DNA of 64,000 nt from Sphingomonas sp. UBA978 (GCF_002292295.1 NZ_DBBS01000020.1:180806-244805), one strand, 5' to 3'. Shown: positions 25,121-34,625, numbered from the stretch's first letter. Numbers and translations: made by a program. Notes: generated by a model not told the origin, from the letters alone.

Positions 25121-27244
25121 TTGTACCACATCCTTCTCGCCACCGGCGCGGTCGCGCTGATGGCCGGCAGCGTCGCCGCCCAGACCGGCCCCGCGGCGAC
25201 CGCGCCGGCCGCCAATCCGCTGCTTGCCGACTGGACCGGCCCCTATGGCGGGGTGCCGCCCTGGGACAAGGTGAAGCCCGAGCTGTTCCCGGCCGCGTTC
25301 GAGGCGTCGCTGGCGGAGCGCGCCGCGGACTATCGCCGGATCGCCGACAATCCGGCGGCGCCGACCTTCGCCAACACCTTCGTGCCGATGCAGCTCGCCG
25401 GCCAGCGCTACGGCCGGGTGATGACGCTGTTCGGCGTGATGACTGGCAATATGAACACGCCCGCCTATCAGGCGCTCGACCGCGAATGGTCGCCTAAGTT
25501 CGCCGCGGCGTCGGACGCGATCACCTTCGATCCGAAACTGTTCGCGCGGATCGAGGCGGTCCATGCCGCGCGGGCGACGCTCGACCCGCAGCAGCAGCGG
25601 CTCGTCACCCGCACCTACGACAGTTACGTGCGACAGGGCGCGAAGCTGACGCCGGCGCAGAAGGTGCAGCTGTCCGCCTATAATCAGGAGCTGGCGAGCG
25701 CGTTCAGCGACTTCTCGAGACGGCTGCTCGCCGACGAGAACAAGGCGATCCTCGTCACCGATGCCGCGCAGCTCGCCGGCATCCCCGACAGCGTCAGGGC
25801 GGTGGCGAAGGCCGCGGCGGCGGAGCGTGGCCAGACCGGCTGGGCGATCGTCAACACGCGCTCGGCGGTCGATCCTGTGCTCACTTTCGCCACCGATCGC
25901 GCGTTGCGGGAAAAGGTCTGGCGCGCGTTCGTCGACCGCGGCGACAATGGCGACGCGAACGACACGAACGCGACGATCGCGCGGATCGTCAAGCTGCGGG
26001 CGGATCGTGCGCACCTGCTCGGCTTCAAGACGCATGCCGACTGGCGGATGCAGGACACGATGGCGAAGACGCCCGCCGCGGCGATGGACCTGATGATGCG
26101 GGTCTGGCCGGCGGCGAAGGCGCGCGTCGGCGAGGAGGTCCGCGACATGCAGGCGATCGCGGACAAAGGCGCGACGAAAATCACGATCGAGCCCTGGGAC
26201 TATCGCTTCTATCAGGAGCAGGTCCGCAAGAGCCGCTACGACCTCGATCAGGCGCAGCTGAAGCCCTATTTCGAGCTCGGCAACATCATCCAGGGGTCGC
26301 TCTACGCCGCCAACCGGCTGTACGGGCTGAACTTCAAGGAGATCACCGGCACCGTGCCGGTGTTCGAGCCGAACATGCGCGTCTGGCACGTCACCGACCG
26401 TAACGGCAGGGAGGTCGGACTGTTCTACCGCGACGATTTCGCGCGGAGCGGCAAGAGGTCGGGCGCATGGGCCAACACCTATCGCGGCCAGCGCAAGCTC
26501 GCGCCCGCGCAGACCGTGCTGTCGTCGAACAACAACAATTTCGCACGGGGGGCGAAGGGGGAGCCGATCCTCATCAGCCTCGACGATGCGCAGACGCTGT
26601 TCCACGAATTCGGCCACGCGATCCACGCGATGCTGCAGAACGTCACCTATCCGGGCCTTGCCGGCACGCCGCGCGACTTCGTCGAATATCCCAGCCAGGT
26701 GAACGAGCATTGGCTGCTCACCCGCGACGTGCTCGACAAATATGCGCGCCATTACCAGACCGGCGCACCGATGCCGCAGGCGCTGCTCGACAAGATCGAG
26801 GCGTCGAAGACGTTCAACCAGGGGTTCGCGACCGCCGAATATCTGTCCTCGGCGATCGTCGACATGAAGCTGCACACGGTGGCGGACGGCGTCGTCGATC
26901 CCGATGCGTTCGAACGCGCGACGCTGACCGAAATCGGCATGCCGAAAGAGCTGGTGATGCGGCACCGCCTGCCGCAGTTCAATCACCTGTTCTCGTCCGA
27001 CAGCTATTCGGCGGGCTATTACAGCTATCTGTGGTCGGAGACGATGGACGCGGACACGTTCGCCGCGTTCGAGGAGGCGGGCAGCCCGTGGGACAAGCCG
27101 ACCGCGGAGCGGTTCGCGCGCATCCTGCTGTCGACCGGCAACGAAACCGACCGCGCCGCCGCCTATCGCGACTTCCGCGGTCGCGATCCGGACGTCAACG
27201 CGCTGCTGAAGAAGCGGGGGTTCCCGACAACCGCCGCCAGATGA
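25121..27244 (+). CDS. M3-family zinc metallopeptidase (peptidyl-dipeptidase Dcp-like), exported
   Basis: This 707-aa thermolysin-type peptidase of family M3 degrades oligopeptides. The start is TTG 25121 with GGAGAGC as RBS. A signal peptide is visible (HILLATGAVALMAGSVAAQ), so it probably acts in the periplasm. The zinc site is TLFHEFGHAIHAML (HExxH variant HEFGH), and the third ligand is expected in the glutamate-rich VEYPSQVNEHWLL. Further M3 landmarks are GLFYRDDFARSGKRSGAW and the C-terminal SYSAGYYSYLWSETMDADTF. Exported Dcp homologues are common in Gram-negatives. The 3' side is bordered by the repeat array. Confidence 0.94.
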   Translation: MYHILLATGAVALMAGSVAAQTGPAATAPAANPLLADWTGPYGGVPPWDKVKPELFPAAFEASLAERAADYRRIADNPAAPTFANTFVPMQLAGQRYGRVMTLFGVMTGNMNTPAYQALDREWSPKFAAASDAITFDPKLFARIEAVHAARATLDPQQQRLVTRTYDSYVRQGAKLTPAQKVQLSAYNQELASAFSDFSRRLLADENKAILVTDAAQLAGIPDSVRAVAKAAAAERGQTGWAIVNTRSAVDPVLTFATDRALREKVWRAFVDRGDNGDANDTNATIARIVKLRADRAHLLGFKTHADWRMQDTMAKTPAAAMDLMMRVWPAAKARVGEEVRDMQAIADKGATKITIEPWDYRFYQEQVRKSRYDLDQAQLKPYFELGNIIQGSLYAANRLYGLNFKEITGTVPVFEPNMRVWHVTDRNGREVGLFYRDDFARSGKRSGAWANTYRGQRKLAPAQTVLSSNNNNFARGAKGEPILISLDDAQTLFHEFGHAIHAMLQNVTYPGLAGTPRDFVEYPSQVNEHWLLTRDVLDKYARHYQTGAPMPQALLDKIEASKTFNQGFATAEYLSSAIVDMKLHTVADGVVDPDAFERATLTEIGMPKELVMRHRLPQFNHLFSSDSYSAGYYSYLWSETMDADTFAAFEEAGSPWDKPTAERFARILLSTGNETDRAAAYRDFRGRDPDVNALLKKRGFPTTAAR

Positions 27245-28069
27245 TGCGACGGGCGGTGTGCCGGCGTCCGGTGCATCGCCGTCCTTCATGGAAAGGTGTG
27301 TGTTGTCGCGCAGAGGCGCAGAGGACGCAGAGATGGTGCGCCCGCTTCACCCTCACGCATCCCCGTCAGGCCGTAGAGATGGCAGGGCGCCGCGCACCCG
27401 GTACGGGACACCTCCGCGTCCTCCGCGCGAACCCTCTCTCTAGAATCGGATGACATCAGATTGATCCGAATGTTCGTCATTGCGAGCGCAGCGAAGCAAT
27501 CCAGAGCCGTACCAGGACGCCCTGGATTGCTTCGCTGCGCTCGCAATGACGGATCAGTTTGATGTCATCCCGCTCTATCGCGATTTCCGCAGTCACGACA
27601 CGGGCGTCAAGGCGTAACCTAAGACGCGGTGTCGGATCGTGGAAAGGGTGTGTGTTGGCGCGCGGAGGCGCGGAGGACGGAGAGATGGTGCGTCCGCTTC
27701 ATCCTCACGCATCCCCGTCAGGCCGTAGAGACGGCAGGGCCACGCGTACCCGGCACGGGACACCTCCGCGTCCTCCGCGCCTCCGCGCGACCCATTTCTC
27801 TATCGCGATTTCCGCAGTCACGACACGGGCGTCAAGGCGTAACCCAAGACGCGGTGTCGGATCGTGGAAAGATGTGTGTTGGCGCGCGGAGGCGCGGAGG
27901 ACGCAGAGATGGTGTGCCCGCTTCACCCTCAGGCATCCCCGTCAGGCCGTAGGGACGGCAGGGCCACGCGCATCCGGTACGGGACACCTCCGCGTCCTCC
28001 GCGCCTCTGCGCGCACCATCTCTACCGCTTCCGCACATCATGCACGCCGCAGAACGGCCAGCTCACCGG
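27245..28069. repeat. 825-bp gene-free repeat array
   Basis: Three copies of a GC-rich element lie here. Copy A spans about 27288-27440. Copies B (from 27573) and C (from 27798) are tandem with a 225-bp period, and a degenerate fourth start appears at about 28020. Each unit has an arm like GCGCGGAGGCGCGGAGGACG, a shared centre (CGCATCCCCGTCAGGCCGTAG) and the inverted arm CACCTCCGCGTCCTCCGCGCC. B and C also share a 72-bp lead-in (TCTATCGCGATTTCCGCAG to GGATCGTGGAAAG). A separate 123-bp inverted repeat sits between A and B. No protein-like frame is shared by the copies. Confidence 0.85.
27448..27570. repeat. 123-bp inverted repeat with perfect 30-bp inner arms
   Basis: The inner arms 27475-27504 and 27522-27551 are exact reverse complements (CGTCATTGCGAGCGCAGCGA on the left) around a 17-bp spacer. 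Outer arms GGATGACATCA and TGATGTCATCC extend the symmetry with mismatched gaps. This resembles the widespread REP-like class beginning CGTCATTGCGAGCG. A decayed relative lies at 57966-58052. Confidence 0.9.
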
Positions 28070-29443
28070 CTATCGGCCCTGACGCGGCAGTTCGATCGTC
28101 GCGCACAGGCCGCCGTCGTCGCGGTTCGCCAGCCGAACGTCGCCGCCCGCCTCGCGCACGATCGACCGGGCCAGCGCCAGACCGAGCCCGATCCCGCCGG
28201 TATCGCGGTTACGCGAGGTTTCCAGCCGGGTGAACGCCTCGAACACGTCGGTCAGCCGTTCCTCGGGGATGCCCGGCCCGCGGTCCGCCACCTCGATCCG
28301 CACCGTTGCGCTGTCCGGCACCAGCCGCACCGCCGCCCCGCCGCCGTACTTCACCGCATTCTCGATGAGGTTGCGGATCGCGCGGCGGATCAGCGACGGG
28401 CGCAGCCGCATGCGCAACCGGTCGGCCTCTTCAAAGCTGACATCCTGCCCCAGATCGCGGAAATCCTCGACCACGGCGTCGACCAGCGCGGCGAGGTCGA
28501 CCTCGGTCAGCGGCTCGCTCGGCCGGCCCAGCCGCGCCAGCGACAGGATGTCGTCGAGCGTCCGGTTCATCTCGGCGATGGTGTCCGCCATGCGCGTGCG
28601 GTCGGTGTCGTCCTCGACCGATTCGACCCGCACGCGCAGCGCGGCGAGCGGCGTGCGCAGGTCGTGGCCGATCGCACCGAGCATCCGGTCCTTCTCGTCC
28701 AGCATCGCGGTGACGCGCAGCTGCAGCGCGTTGAACGACTGGACGAGGCTGGCGATATCCGCCGGGCCTCGCACCGTCACCGCCTCCGGCGCGTCGCCGC
28801 CGCGGCCGAAGCGCTGTGCCGCCGCGGTCAGGTCGCGCAGCGGCCGCGAGATATGGCGCGCGATCCACAGCACCGGCAGCAGCACGACGCCGTAGAGGAT
28901 CAGCGTCTGGGCGAAGAGGCGCCAGAACAGGCGGACGCCGCCATTGCCGCTCCACGGCACGATCACCGCCAGCCAGCCGTGCCCCGGCTGCTCGACCGCG
29001 ATCAGCAGCGCCTGTTCGGGACGATCCTGCACCCGGCGCTGGCGGTTGCTGCGCGCCGGATTGCGGGTCAGCACGGCATCGTCCATCGCCGTCCAGCGCC
29101 GCACGCCCGTGTCGATCCGCCCGACCTCGACGCCCTGTTCGCGCAGCTGGTTGCGCAGTTCGGCGGCGATCTCCGGCATCCGCGGCAGGGTGGCGGGGAT
29201 GCCGTCGGCGTCGGCGCGGCGGATGCGCCCGCGGTCGCGCTGGATCGTGCGCAGCCCCTGCGCCTCGCGATCGATCGCGTCCGCCAGCCGGATCGCGACC
29301 GGCCGCGTCGCCTGCGCCAGCCGGAACTCCGCCCGGTCGCGCAACGCGAGCGCGAAATTGACCATCTGCGCGACCAGCAGCGCCAGCGCGATCAGCACTG
29401 CCATCTGCCCGGCGAGGCTGCGCGGCCACAGCCGTAGCGTCAC
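28070..29443 (-). CDS. Sensor histidine kinase, EnvZ-like
   Basis: This is a 457-aa inner-membrane kinase starting at GTG 29443. TM1 is at residues ~10-32. A periplasmic domain of ~130 aa ends near TM2 (LILYGVVLLPVLWI). HAMP follows (ARHISRPLRDLTAAAQRFG), then HisKA with the phospho-accepting His in GAIGHDLRTPLAALRVR. HATPase_c is seen in IRNLIENAVKYGG (N box), EVADRGPGIPEE (G1) and GGIGLGLALARSI (G2). The partner regulator ends 10 bp upstream, so both are in one operon after the EF-hand gene. The signal is unknown. Confidence 0.95.
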   Translation of the reverse strand: MTLRLWPRSLAGQMAVLIALALLVAQMVNFALALRDRAEFRLAQATRPVAIRLADAIDREAQGLRTIQRDRGRIRRADADGIPATLPRMPEIAAELRNQLREQGVEVGRIDTGVRRWTAMDDAVLTRNPARSNRQRRVQDRPEQALLIAVEQPGHGWLAVIVPWSGNGGVRLFWRLFAQTLILYGVVLLPVLWIARHISRPLRDLTAAAQRFGRGGDAPEAVTVRGPADIASLVQSFNALQLRVTAMLDEKDRMLGAIGHDLRTPLAALRVRVESVEDDTDRTRMADTIAEMNRTLDDILSLARLGRPSEPLTEVDLAALVDAVVEDFRDLGQDVSFEEADRLRMRLRPSLIRRAIRNLIENAVKYGGGAAVRLVPDSATVRIEVADRGPGIPEERLTDVFEAFTRLETSRNRDTGGIGLGLALARSIVREAGGDVRLANRDDGGLCATIELPRQGR

Positions 29444-29453
29444 AGCCGCACCC

Positions 29454-30191
29454 TCACAGGCGCGTCACCTCGGCCGCGAGCGTATAGCCGCCGCCCCACA
29501 CGGTCTTGATGATCTCCGGCAGCTTCGCATCCGCCTCGATCTTGCGGCGCAGGCGGCTGACCTGGTTGTCGATCGCGCGGTCGAAGGCGGCAGCCTCGCG
29601 GCCCTGCGTCAGGTCGAGCAGCTGGTCGCGGGTCAGCACCTGCCGCGGCCGCGTCACCAGCGCGAGCAGCAGATTGTATTCGCCCGTCGACAGCGGCACC
29701 GACACACCCTCGCGGTCGACCAGCGCCCGCTCGCCCGTCTTCAGCACCCAGCCGGCGAAGGCGTAGGAGCCGCTCTCGGGCGCATGCTGGCGCGCGCCGC
29801 CCGCGGTCAGCCGCCGCAGCACCACCTTCACCCGCGTCGCCAGCTCGCGCGGCGAGAAGGGCTTCACGACATAATCGTCCGCGCCCATCTCCAGCCCGAC
29901 GATCCGGTCGGTCTCCTCCGCCTTGGCGGTCAGCAGGATCACCGGCGTGTCGCTGGTCGCGGCGATGTGCCGGCACAGCGACAGGCCGTCCTCGCCCGGC
30001 ATCATCACGTCGAGGATGACGAGGTCGATCGCATAGGCGGCGAGCCGCGTCCGCGCGCTTTCCGCATCCGCCGCCTGGGTGACGCGAAATCCCTGCTTGC
30101 CGAGATATTGCGCCAGCGGCTCGCGGATCGAACGCTCGTCATCGACGAGCAGCAGGTGCGGCATGTCTCCCATCGGTTCGGCATTAGCCAT
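29454..30191 (-). CDS. OmpR/PhoB-family response regulator
   Basis: This 245-aa DNA-binding regulator starts at ATG 30191 (AGGAG 9 nt upstream). The receiver has LLLVDDERSIREPL (acidic pocket), LVILDVMMPGEDGL (phospho-Asp), ILLTAKAEE (Thr/Ser switch) and DDYVVKPFSPREL (Lys). The winged-helix output domain is at the C terminus: VPLSTGEYNLLLALVTRPRQVLTRDQLLDL...DRAIDNQVSRLRRKIE and TVWGGGYTLA. It is paired with the kinase 10 bp downstream and preceded by an EF-hand protein gene. Confidence 0.95.
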   Translation of the reverse strand: MANAEPMGDMPHLLLVDDERSIREPLAQYLGKQGFRVTQAADAESARTRLAAYAIDLVILDVMMPGEDGLSLCRHIAATSDTPVILLTAKAEETDRIVGLEMGADDYVVKPFSPRELATRVKVVLRRLTAGGARQHAPESGSYAFAGWVLKTGERALVDREGVSVPLSTGEYNLLLALVTRPRQVLTRDQLLDLTQGREAAAFDRAIDNQVSRLRRKIEADAKLPEIIKTVWGGGYTLAAEVTRL

Positions 30192-30242
30192 GCGATCGCG
30201 CTCCTGCCAGACCGGACGGGGCATGCCCGCCCCGCCGCGTCG

Positions 30243-30737
30243 TCACTGTGCCGGGGTCGGCGTGGGAAGCGGCGGGTTGCGGGGGCCGCGCATCGGCCGC
30301 GCCGCGGCCAGTTCGGCCGCATCCAGCCTGCCGTCGCGGTTGGTGTCGAGCCGGTCGAACCGTGCACCGGCTCGCTGCGCCGCCTCGGCACGGGTCAGCG
30401 CGCCGTCGCCGTCCGGATCGCCGCGCATGCCGAAGCCGCCACCACCGCGCGGACCGCCACCGTTGCCGTTGCGCCGCTGCGCCCGCATCGCCGCGCGCGC
30501 CGCATCGCGTTCCGCCGCGGTCACCTTGCCATCCTTGTCGGTGTCCATCGCCACGAAGCGCGCATCCGCGTCCGCAAGCATCTCCGCTCGCGTGATCGTG
30601 CCGCCGCGATTGGTGTCGGCGCGCATCAACCCGCCGCCATAGGGAATCGGGGGCGGGGGCGGGGCCACCGACTGCGCGATCGCCGTCGTCGCGAGCAACC
30701 CGCCCGCCGCCGTCATCAGAGCCAGAACAACACGCAT
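30243..30737 (-). CDS. Exported EF-hand calcium-binding protein
   Basis: This 164-aa protein with a signal peptide (VVLALMTAAGGLLATTAIAQ) is probably periplasmic. Four EF-hand-like loops are visible: DTNRGGTITRAE, DTDKDGKVTAAE, DPDGDGALTRAE and DTNRDGRLDAAE. The first and third are less regular, and the second and fourth are canonical. A Gly/Arg/Asn-rich linker separates the two halves. It is the first gene of an operon with a response regulator and histidine kinase, so calcium (or the protein itself) may modulate the sensor; this is inference. Confidence 0.88.
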   Translation of the reverse strand: MRVVLALMTAAGGLLATTAIAQSVAPPPPPIPYGGGLMRADTNRGGTITRAEMLADADARFVAMDTDKDGKVTAAERDAARAAMRAQRRNGNGGGPRGGGGFGMRGDPDGDGALTRAEAAQRAGARFDRLDTNRDGRLDAAELAAARPMRGPRNPPLPTPTPAQ

Positions 30738-30879
30738 CGTCGAACCTCCACCGCCAGGGCCGATCCCTGTACCGACCGATGCGACCTATGGGGCGGGTCT
30801 GTCGCCGCGATATGTCCGGCGCGGGGGAAAGTGTCGCAATCTGTCGCACGGAGCCCTTGGCGTGTGACGACCCCGGTCG

Positions 30880-31650
30880 TCAGGCGAACACCGCCACGCT
30901 CTGCATATGGTCGGCGACCGGCGTGCCGTCCGCCGCCCAGATTCCCATCCGCTGGCTCGAATGCCCCGCCCGCGCATAGTCGCTCGTCGCCTGCAACAGC
31001 CACCAGCCGTCGTCCGTCGCCGGCGCATCGCCCAGCAGGTTGAGCTGCCACGTCATCGAACTGACCGGCGCCGTCCGTCCCAGCATCTTGAGCGCCACCG
31101 GCGGCAGGCAGTCCGCCACCGCCATCAGCGCGACCATCGGGTGCAGCCCGTCGCGCTCCTTCAGCCGGACCCAGCGCAGCCATTCCGCCCGCTCGGCCTG
31201 CCGCCGCTCGACCAGTTCGAAATTCTGCGAAAAGGCGACCGCGGGATGGCCGCGCAGCACCGTGTCGTCGGGGCCCGGCGGCGCGACCGCCGGCGCGGCA
31301 CCGGTATGGACGTCGAGCGCCGATGCCACCGTTCCCATGAACACGAAGGTGGCGCGCAGCCCCAGCCCCGCCTCGCTCTCCACATCCGCCTGCACGAACG
31401 CCGCGTTGCGGCCCCGGCGCAGCCGGCTGGCGCGGATCGTGATGTCGCCGCTCAGCGGACCGATGAATGCCACCAGCGCCGATCGCAGCGGCGGCAGATC
31501 CGTGTCCGATCCCATCGCGGCATGCAGCGCCAGCGCCGCCGACAGTCCGCCATAGGCGGTGCGTCCCTGCAACCAGCCGTCCGGCACCCGCCCGCGCCAG
31601 CCGCCCTCGACCGGCTCCAGCCCGGCGATCACATCCCGCAACGCCGTCAT
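30880..31650 (-). CDS. Acyl-CoA thioesterase, TesB-like double-hotdog
   Basis: The 256-aa protein starts at ATG 31650 (MTALRDVIAGLEPVEGGWRG). The N-terminal hotdog has LQGRTAYGGLSAALALHAA, and the C-terminal half has RTAPVSSMTWQLNLLGDAPATDDGWWLLQATSDYARAGHSSQRMGIWAADG, typical of the TesB-like acyl-CoA thioesterase group. It hydrolyses acyl-CoA to free acid and CoA; chain length is unknown. Its start overlaps the stop of the acyl-CoA synthetase gene (ATGA), so the two opposed activities are co-expressed. Confidence 0.88.
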   Translation of the reverse strand: MTALRDVIAGLEPVEGGWRGRVPDGWLQGRTAYGGLSAALALHAAMGSDTDLPPLRSALVAFIGPLSGDITIRASRLRRGRNAAFVQADVESEAGLGLRATFVFMGTVASALDVHTGAAPAVAPPGPDDTVLRGHPAVAFSQNFELVERRQAERAEWLRWVRLKERDGLHPMVALMAVADCLPPVALKMLGRTAPVSSMTWQLNLLGDAPATDDGWWLLQATSDYARAGHSSQRMGIWAADGTPVADHMQSVAVFA

Positions 31651-33179
31651 GCGAAATCCTCCAGCCGGTCGCGCAACGCGCGTTTCAGCACCTTGCCGAT
31701 CGCGCTGCGCGGCAGTTCGTCGATCCGGTGCAAGGCCGACAGCCGCTGCGTCTTGCCGACCTGCGCGTTGACCCAGGACAGGATCGCTCCGGCATCCTCG
31801 CCCTCGAACCCCGGCCGCGCGACGTAGAAGCCGACCGGCGTCTCGCCCCACGCCTCCGACGGCGCACCGATCACCGTCCCGTCGCCGACCGCCGGATGCC
31901 GCAGCAGCACCGCCTCCAGATCGGAGGGATAGATGTTGAACCCGCCCGAGATGATGAGGTCCTTCTTGCGGTCCATCAGGATCAGGAAGCCGTCGTCATC
32001 GAAGCGGCCGACGTCGCCGTGGCGGATATAGCGGTTGCCGTCCGCGTCATGCCATTCCGCCTCGCGCGTCGCGCCGTCGCGGCCGTGATAGCCGGTCATC
32101 ATCGTCGGCGACCGGCCGACGACCTCGCCCGTCTCGCCCGGCGGCACCTCGCGGCCGTCGTCGTCGATCAGGCGGATCTCATGGCCCGGCAACGGCTGGC
32201 CGACGGTATGCAACTTGTCGGGATGGGCGCTGGCGTTGAGCCCGCACGAGGCGCCACCCTCGGTCATGCCGTAATATTCGACCAGCAGTCCCGGCCAGCG
32301 CGCGACGACATCGGCCTTCAGCGTCGCCGCGAACGGTGCGCTGGTGCTGGTCTTGAAGCGGAAGTGCGACAGGTCGAAGGCGGCGAAATCGGCGAGCGCC
32401 ATGATCCGCTGATACTGCACCGGGACCAGCATCGTGTGTGTCGCGCGATGCCGCTCGGCGAGCGTCAGATAGGTGCGCGCGTCGAACTTGCCCATCAGCA
32501 CCGCGGTGCCGCCCCAGCCGAGGGTGGGGAGGAAACTGACCAGCGTCGTGTTCGAATAGAGCGGCGTCGCCACCATCGTCACCGCGGTGTCGAAGCCGGC
32601 GGCGGCGTTGCGGGCGATATGCGCCCAACGCATCGCATGGCTCTGGACGATGCCCTTGGGCGTGCCGGTGGTGCCGGACGAATAGATGATGTTGAACGGA
32701 TCGTCGGGCCGGATCGCGACGGGGGAGGGGCGGACGTCCTCCGCCCCGAGCCAGGCAGCGAAGCCGTCGCCGAACGCGATCCGCCGCGCCGCAAACGCCT
32801 GATCCGCGAGCAGCGCCGCATTGGCGGCGTCGAGGAACACCAGCGGCGCGCCGCAATCGACGACCATCGCCGCGATCGCCGCCGGCGTCGCCGAGGGCGC
32901 GAGCGGCGTCGCCACGCACCCCGCGCGCAACGCCCCCAGAAACACGACCGCATAATCGACGCTCGCCTGCGCCACGATCGCCACGGCTGCGCCGGGCGCC
33001 ACGCCGTCGCGTTGCAGCGCCGCGGCGACGCGGTCCATCGCGCGATCCAGCGCGGCATAGTCCATCGTCCCGCCGCTATCGGCGAGCGCGACCCGCTCCC
33101 CTCGTTCGCGGGCGTGGGCGGCGATCAAATCGGGAAGCGTCGCGAAGTCGGACGCAAGCATGTCGGCGGCGGTCTGCAT
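31647..33179 (-). CDS. AMP-dependent acyl-CoA synthetase
   Basis: This 510-aa ANL-superfamily ligase activates a carboxylic acid to its CoA thioester via an acyl-adenylate. Motifs are the P-loop NIIYSSGTTGTPKGIVQSH, VEYYGMTEGG, the adenylate-binding NRYIRHGDVGRFDDDGFLILMDRKKDLIISGG and, near the C terminus, LPRSAIGKVLKRALR with the catalytic lysine. The fatty-acid preference is not readable. It is coupled to the downstream thioesterase. The 243-bp gap to the MFS gene on the same strand contains a repeat element. Confidence 0.94.
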   Translation of the reverse strand: MQTAADMLASDFATLPDLIAAHARERGERVALADSGGTMDYAALDRAMDRVAAALQRDGVAPGAAVAIVAQASVDYAVVFLGALRAGCVATPLAPSATPAAIAAMVVDCGAPLVFLDAANAALLADQAFAARRIAFGDGFAAWLGAEDVRPSPVAIRPDDPFNIIYSSGTTGTPKGIVQSHAMRWAHIARNAAAGFDTAVTMVATPLYSNTTLVSFLPTLGWGGTAVLMGKFDARTYLTLAERHRATHTMLVPVQYQRIMALADFAAFDLSHFRFKTSTSAPFAATLKADVVARWPGLLVEYYGMTEGGASCGLNASAHPDKLHTVGQPLPGHEIRLIDDDGREVPPGETGEVVGRSPTMMTGYHGRDGATREAEWHDADGNRYIRHGDVGRFDDDGFLILMDRKKDLIISGGFNIYPSDLEAVLLRHPAVGDGTVIGAPSEAWGETPVGFYVARPGFEGEDAGAILSWVNAQVGKTQRLSALHRIDELPRSAIGKVLKRALRDRLEDFA

Positions 33180-33262
33180 CGCGCGACGCTAGGTGAAGGT
33201 GTGCGCCGACGCCATACGCAATCTTCGAAACGCTCTGCACCGACGCTGGTACGTTGGAAAAT

Positions 33263-33415
33263 GGCTCACGCGGAGACGCGGAGACGCGGAGGTGTCACGC
33301 GAAAGGCGCCGCAGGCGCTCCATTACGAACGGTGCAATCGGCGGCGTGCGGGGAGGGGATCGGTACGCTCACCCCCGGCGCACCATCTCCGCGTCTCCGC
33401 GTCTCCGCGCGAACC
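33263..33415. repeat. Dispersed inverted element (GCGGAGACGCGGAG type)
   Basis: The left arm 33263-33294 (GGCTCACGCGGAGACGCGGA onward) and the right arm 33381-33415 (ending CTCCGCGCGAACC) are inverted and enclose about 85 bp. They match the arms of the 27.3-28.0 kb array and the 37.2 kb copy, while the centre differs from the array's. Confidence 0.8.
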
Positions 33416-33422
33416 AATCCTT

Positions 33423-34625
33423 CTACGACGCAGCAGCCACCCGCACCCGAGCCACCACGATTCCCGCGGCGGCCAGCCCGAGCACCCCCGCGATCACGAA
33501 CGCCGCGCCCGGAAAGCCGTGATCGATCCCCCACGCCAGCACCTGCGTCAGCAACAGCGGCGCGATGATCGCCGAGACGCTGCCCATCGACCCGAGCCCA
33601 CCCTGCAACTGCCCCTGCCGCGTCGCATCGACCATGCGCGACATCAGCCCCTGCATCGCCGGCATCGCGAAGCCCGACAGCGCGCTGGTGCAGAACAGCA
33701 GATAGACCTGCCAGCTCGCGCTCACCGCCGCGAAGGCGAGGAACGAGCCGCCGCCCGCGACCAGCCCGATCAGCAGCGCCCGCCGCTCGCCGAAGCGGGT
33801 GATCGCACGCCCGGTCAGCCCGCCCTGGACGATCGTCGACACCAGCCCGACGAAGGCGAGGCTCCAGCCGATCGCCTTGGCATCCCAGCCGAATCGTGCG
33901 GTCGCCCAGAAGCTCCACGTCGCCGGATAGACCATGTGCGCCAACTGCCAGAGAAACATGGCGAGCAGCAGCGGTGCGGCATGGCCGGCGTGGAACAGCG
34001 GCCGGAACGCGCCGACGACATGCGCGTCGCGCAGGCGGAACGGGCGCCGGTTCTCCACCGCCAGCGTTTCCGGCATCGCCACCAGCATCACCGCGGCGTT
34101 GACCAGCGCCAGCGCCGCCGCGGCGTGGAAGGGCGCGCGTGGCCCCCACAGGGAAAACAGCCCGCCCAGCGCCGGCCCGATGATGAAGCCCAGCCCGAAC
34201 GCGGCGCCGATCAGCGCGAAAGTCGCGCCGCGCCGTTCGGGCGGCGTCACGTCGGCGATCACCGATCCCGCCGGGCCATAAACCGCGCCCGCGATGCCGG
34301 CGACCGCACGCCCGACGAACAGCCAGGCGACGCTGGGGGCGACCGCCATCACCGCATAGTCGATCCCGAAGCTCAGCATGGATGCGATCAGCACCGGCCG
34401 CCGTCCGAACCGGTCGGACAGGTTGCCGAGCACCGGCCCGGCGACGAATTGCGCCGCGGCATAGACGACCAGCATCCAGCCCGCGATCCGCGTCGCATGT
34501 TCGATATCGGCATGGCCCAGGCTGGTCAGCAACGCGGGAAACACCGGCGCGACGATGCCGAAGCCGATCGTGTCGATCAGCACCGCCGCCAGCGCCATCG
34601 GCACCGCCTTATGCCCGAACCGCAT
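33423..34625 (-). CDS. MFS transporter, TetA-like drug/metabolite exporter
   Basis: This is a 400-aa, 12-TM permease starting at ATG 34625 (MRFGHKAVPMALAAVLIDTI). TM1 has the DHA1 antiporter pattern DTIGFGIVAPVFP. The A motif GNLSDRFGRRPVL lies in the first cytoplasmic loop, and the C motif region AGAVYGPAGSVIADVTPPERRG matches TetA-type proteins. The likely role is H+-coupled export of a drug or a pathway intermediate. It flanks the acyl-CoA catabolic genes and is divergent from an acyl-CoA dehydrogenase gene. Confidence 0.9.
   Translation of the reverse strand: MRFGHKAVPMALAAVLIDTIGFGIVAPVFPALLTSLGHADIEHATRIAGWMLVVYAAAQFVAGPVLGNLSDRFGRRPVLIASMLSFGIDYAVMAVAPSVAWLFVGRAVAGIAGAVYGPAGSVIADVTPPERRGATFALIGAAFGLGFIIGPALGGLFSLWGPRAPFHAAAALALVNAAVMLVAMPETLAVENRRPFRLRDAHVVGAFRPLFHAGHAAPLLLAMFLWQLAHMVYPATWSFWATARFGWDAKAIGWSLAFVGLVSTIVQGGLTGRAITRFGERRALLIGLVAGGGSFLAFAAVSASWQVYLLFCTSALSGFAMPAMQGLMSRMVDATRQGQLQGGLGSMGSVSAIIAPLLLTQVLAWGIDHGFPGAAFVIAGVLGLAAAGIVVARVRVAAAS

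Noticed and set aside
27573..28023. CRISPR-like array
   Set aside because: The repeated unit is 225 bp with inverted arms and no short direct repeats with unique spacers, and no cas genes are nearby.
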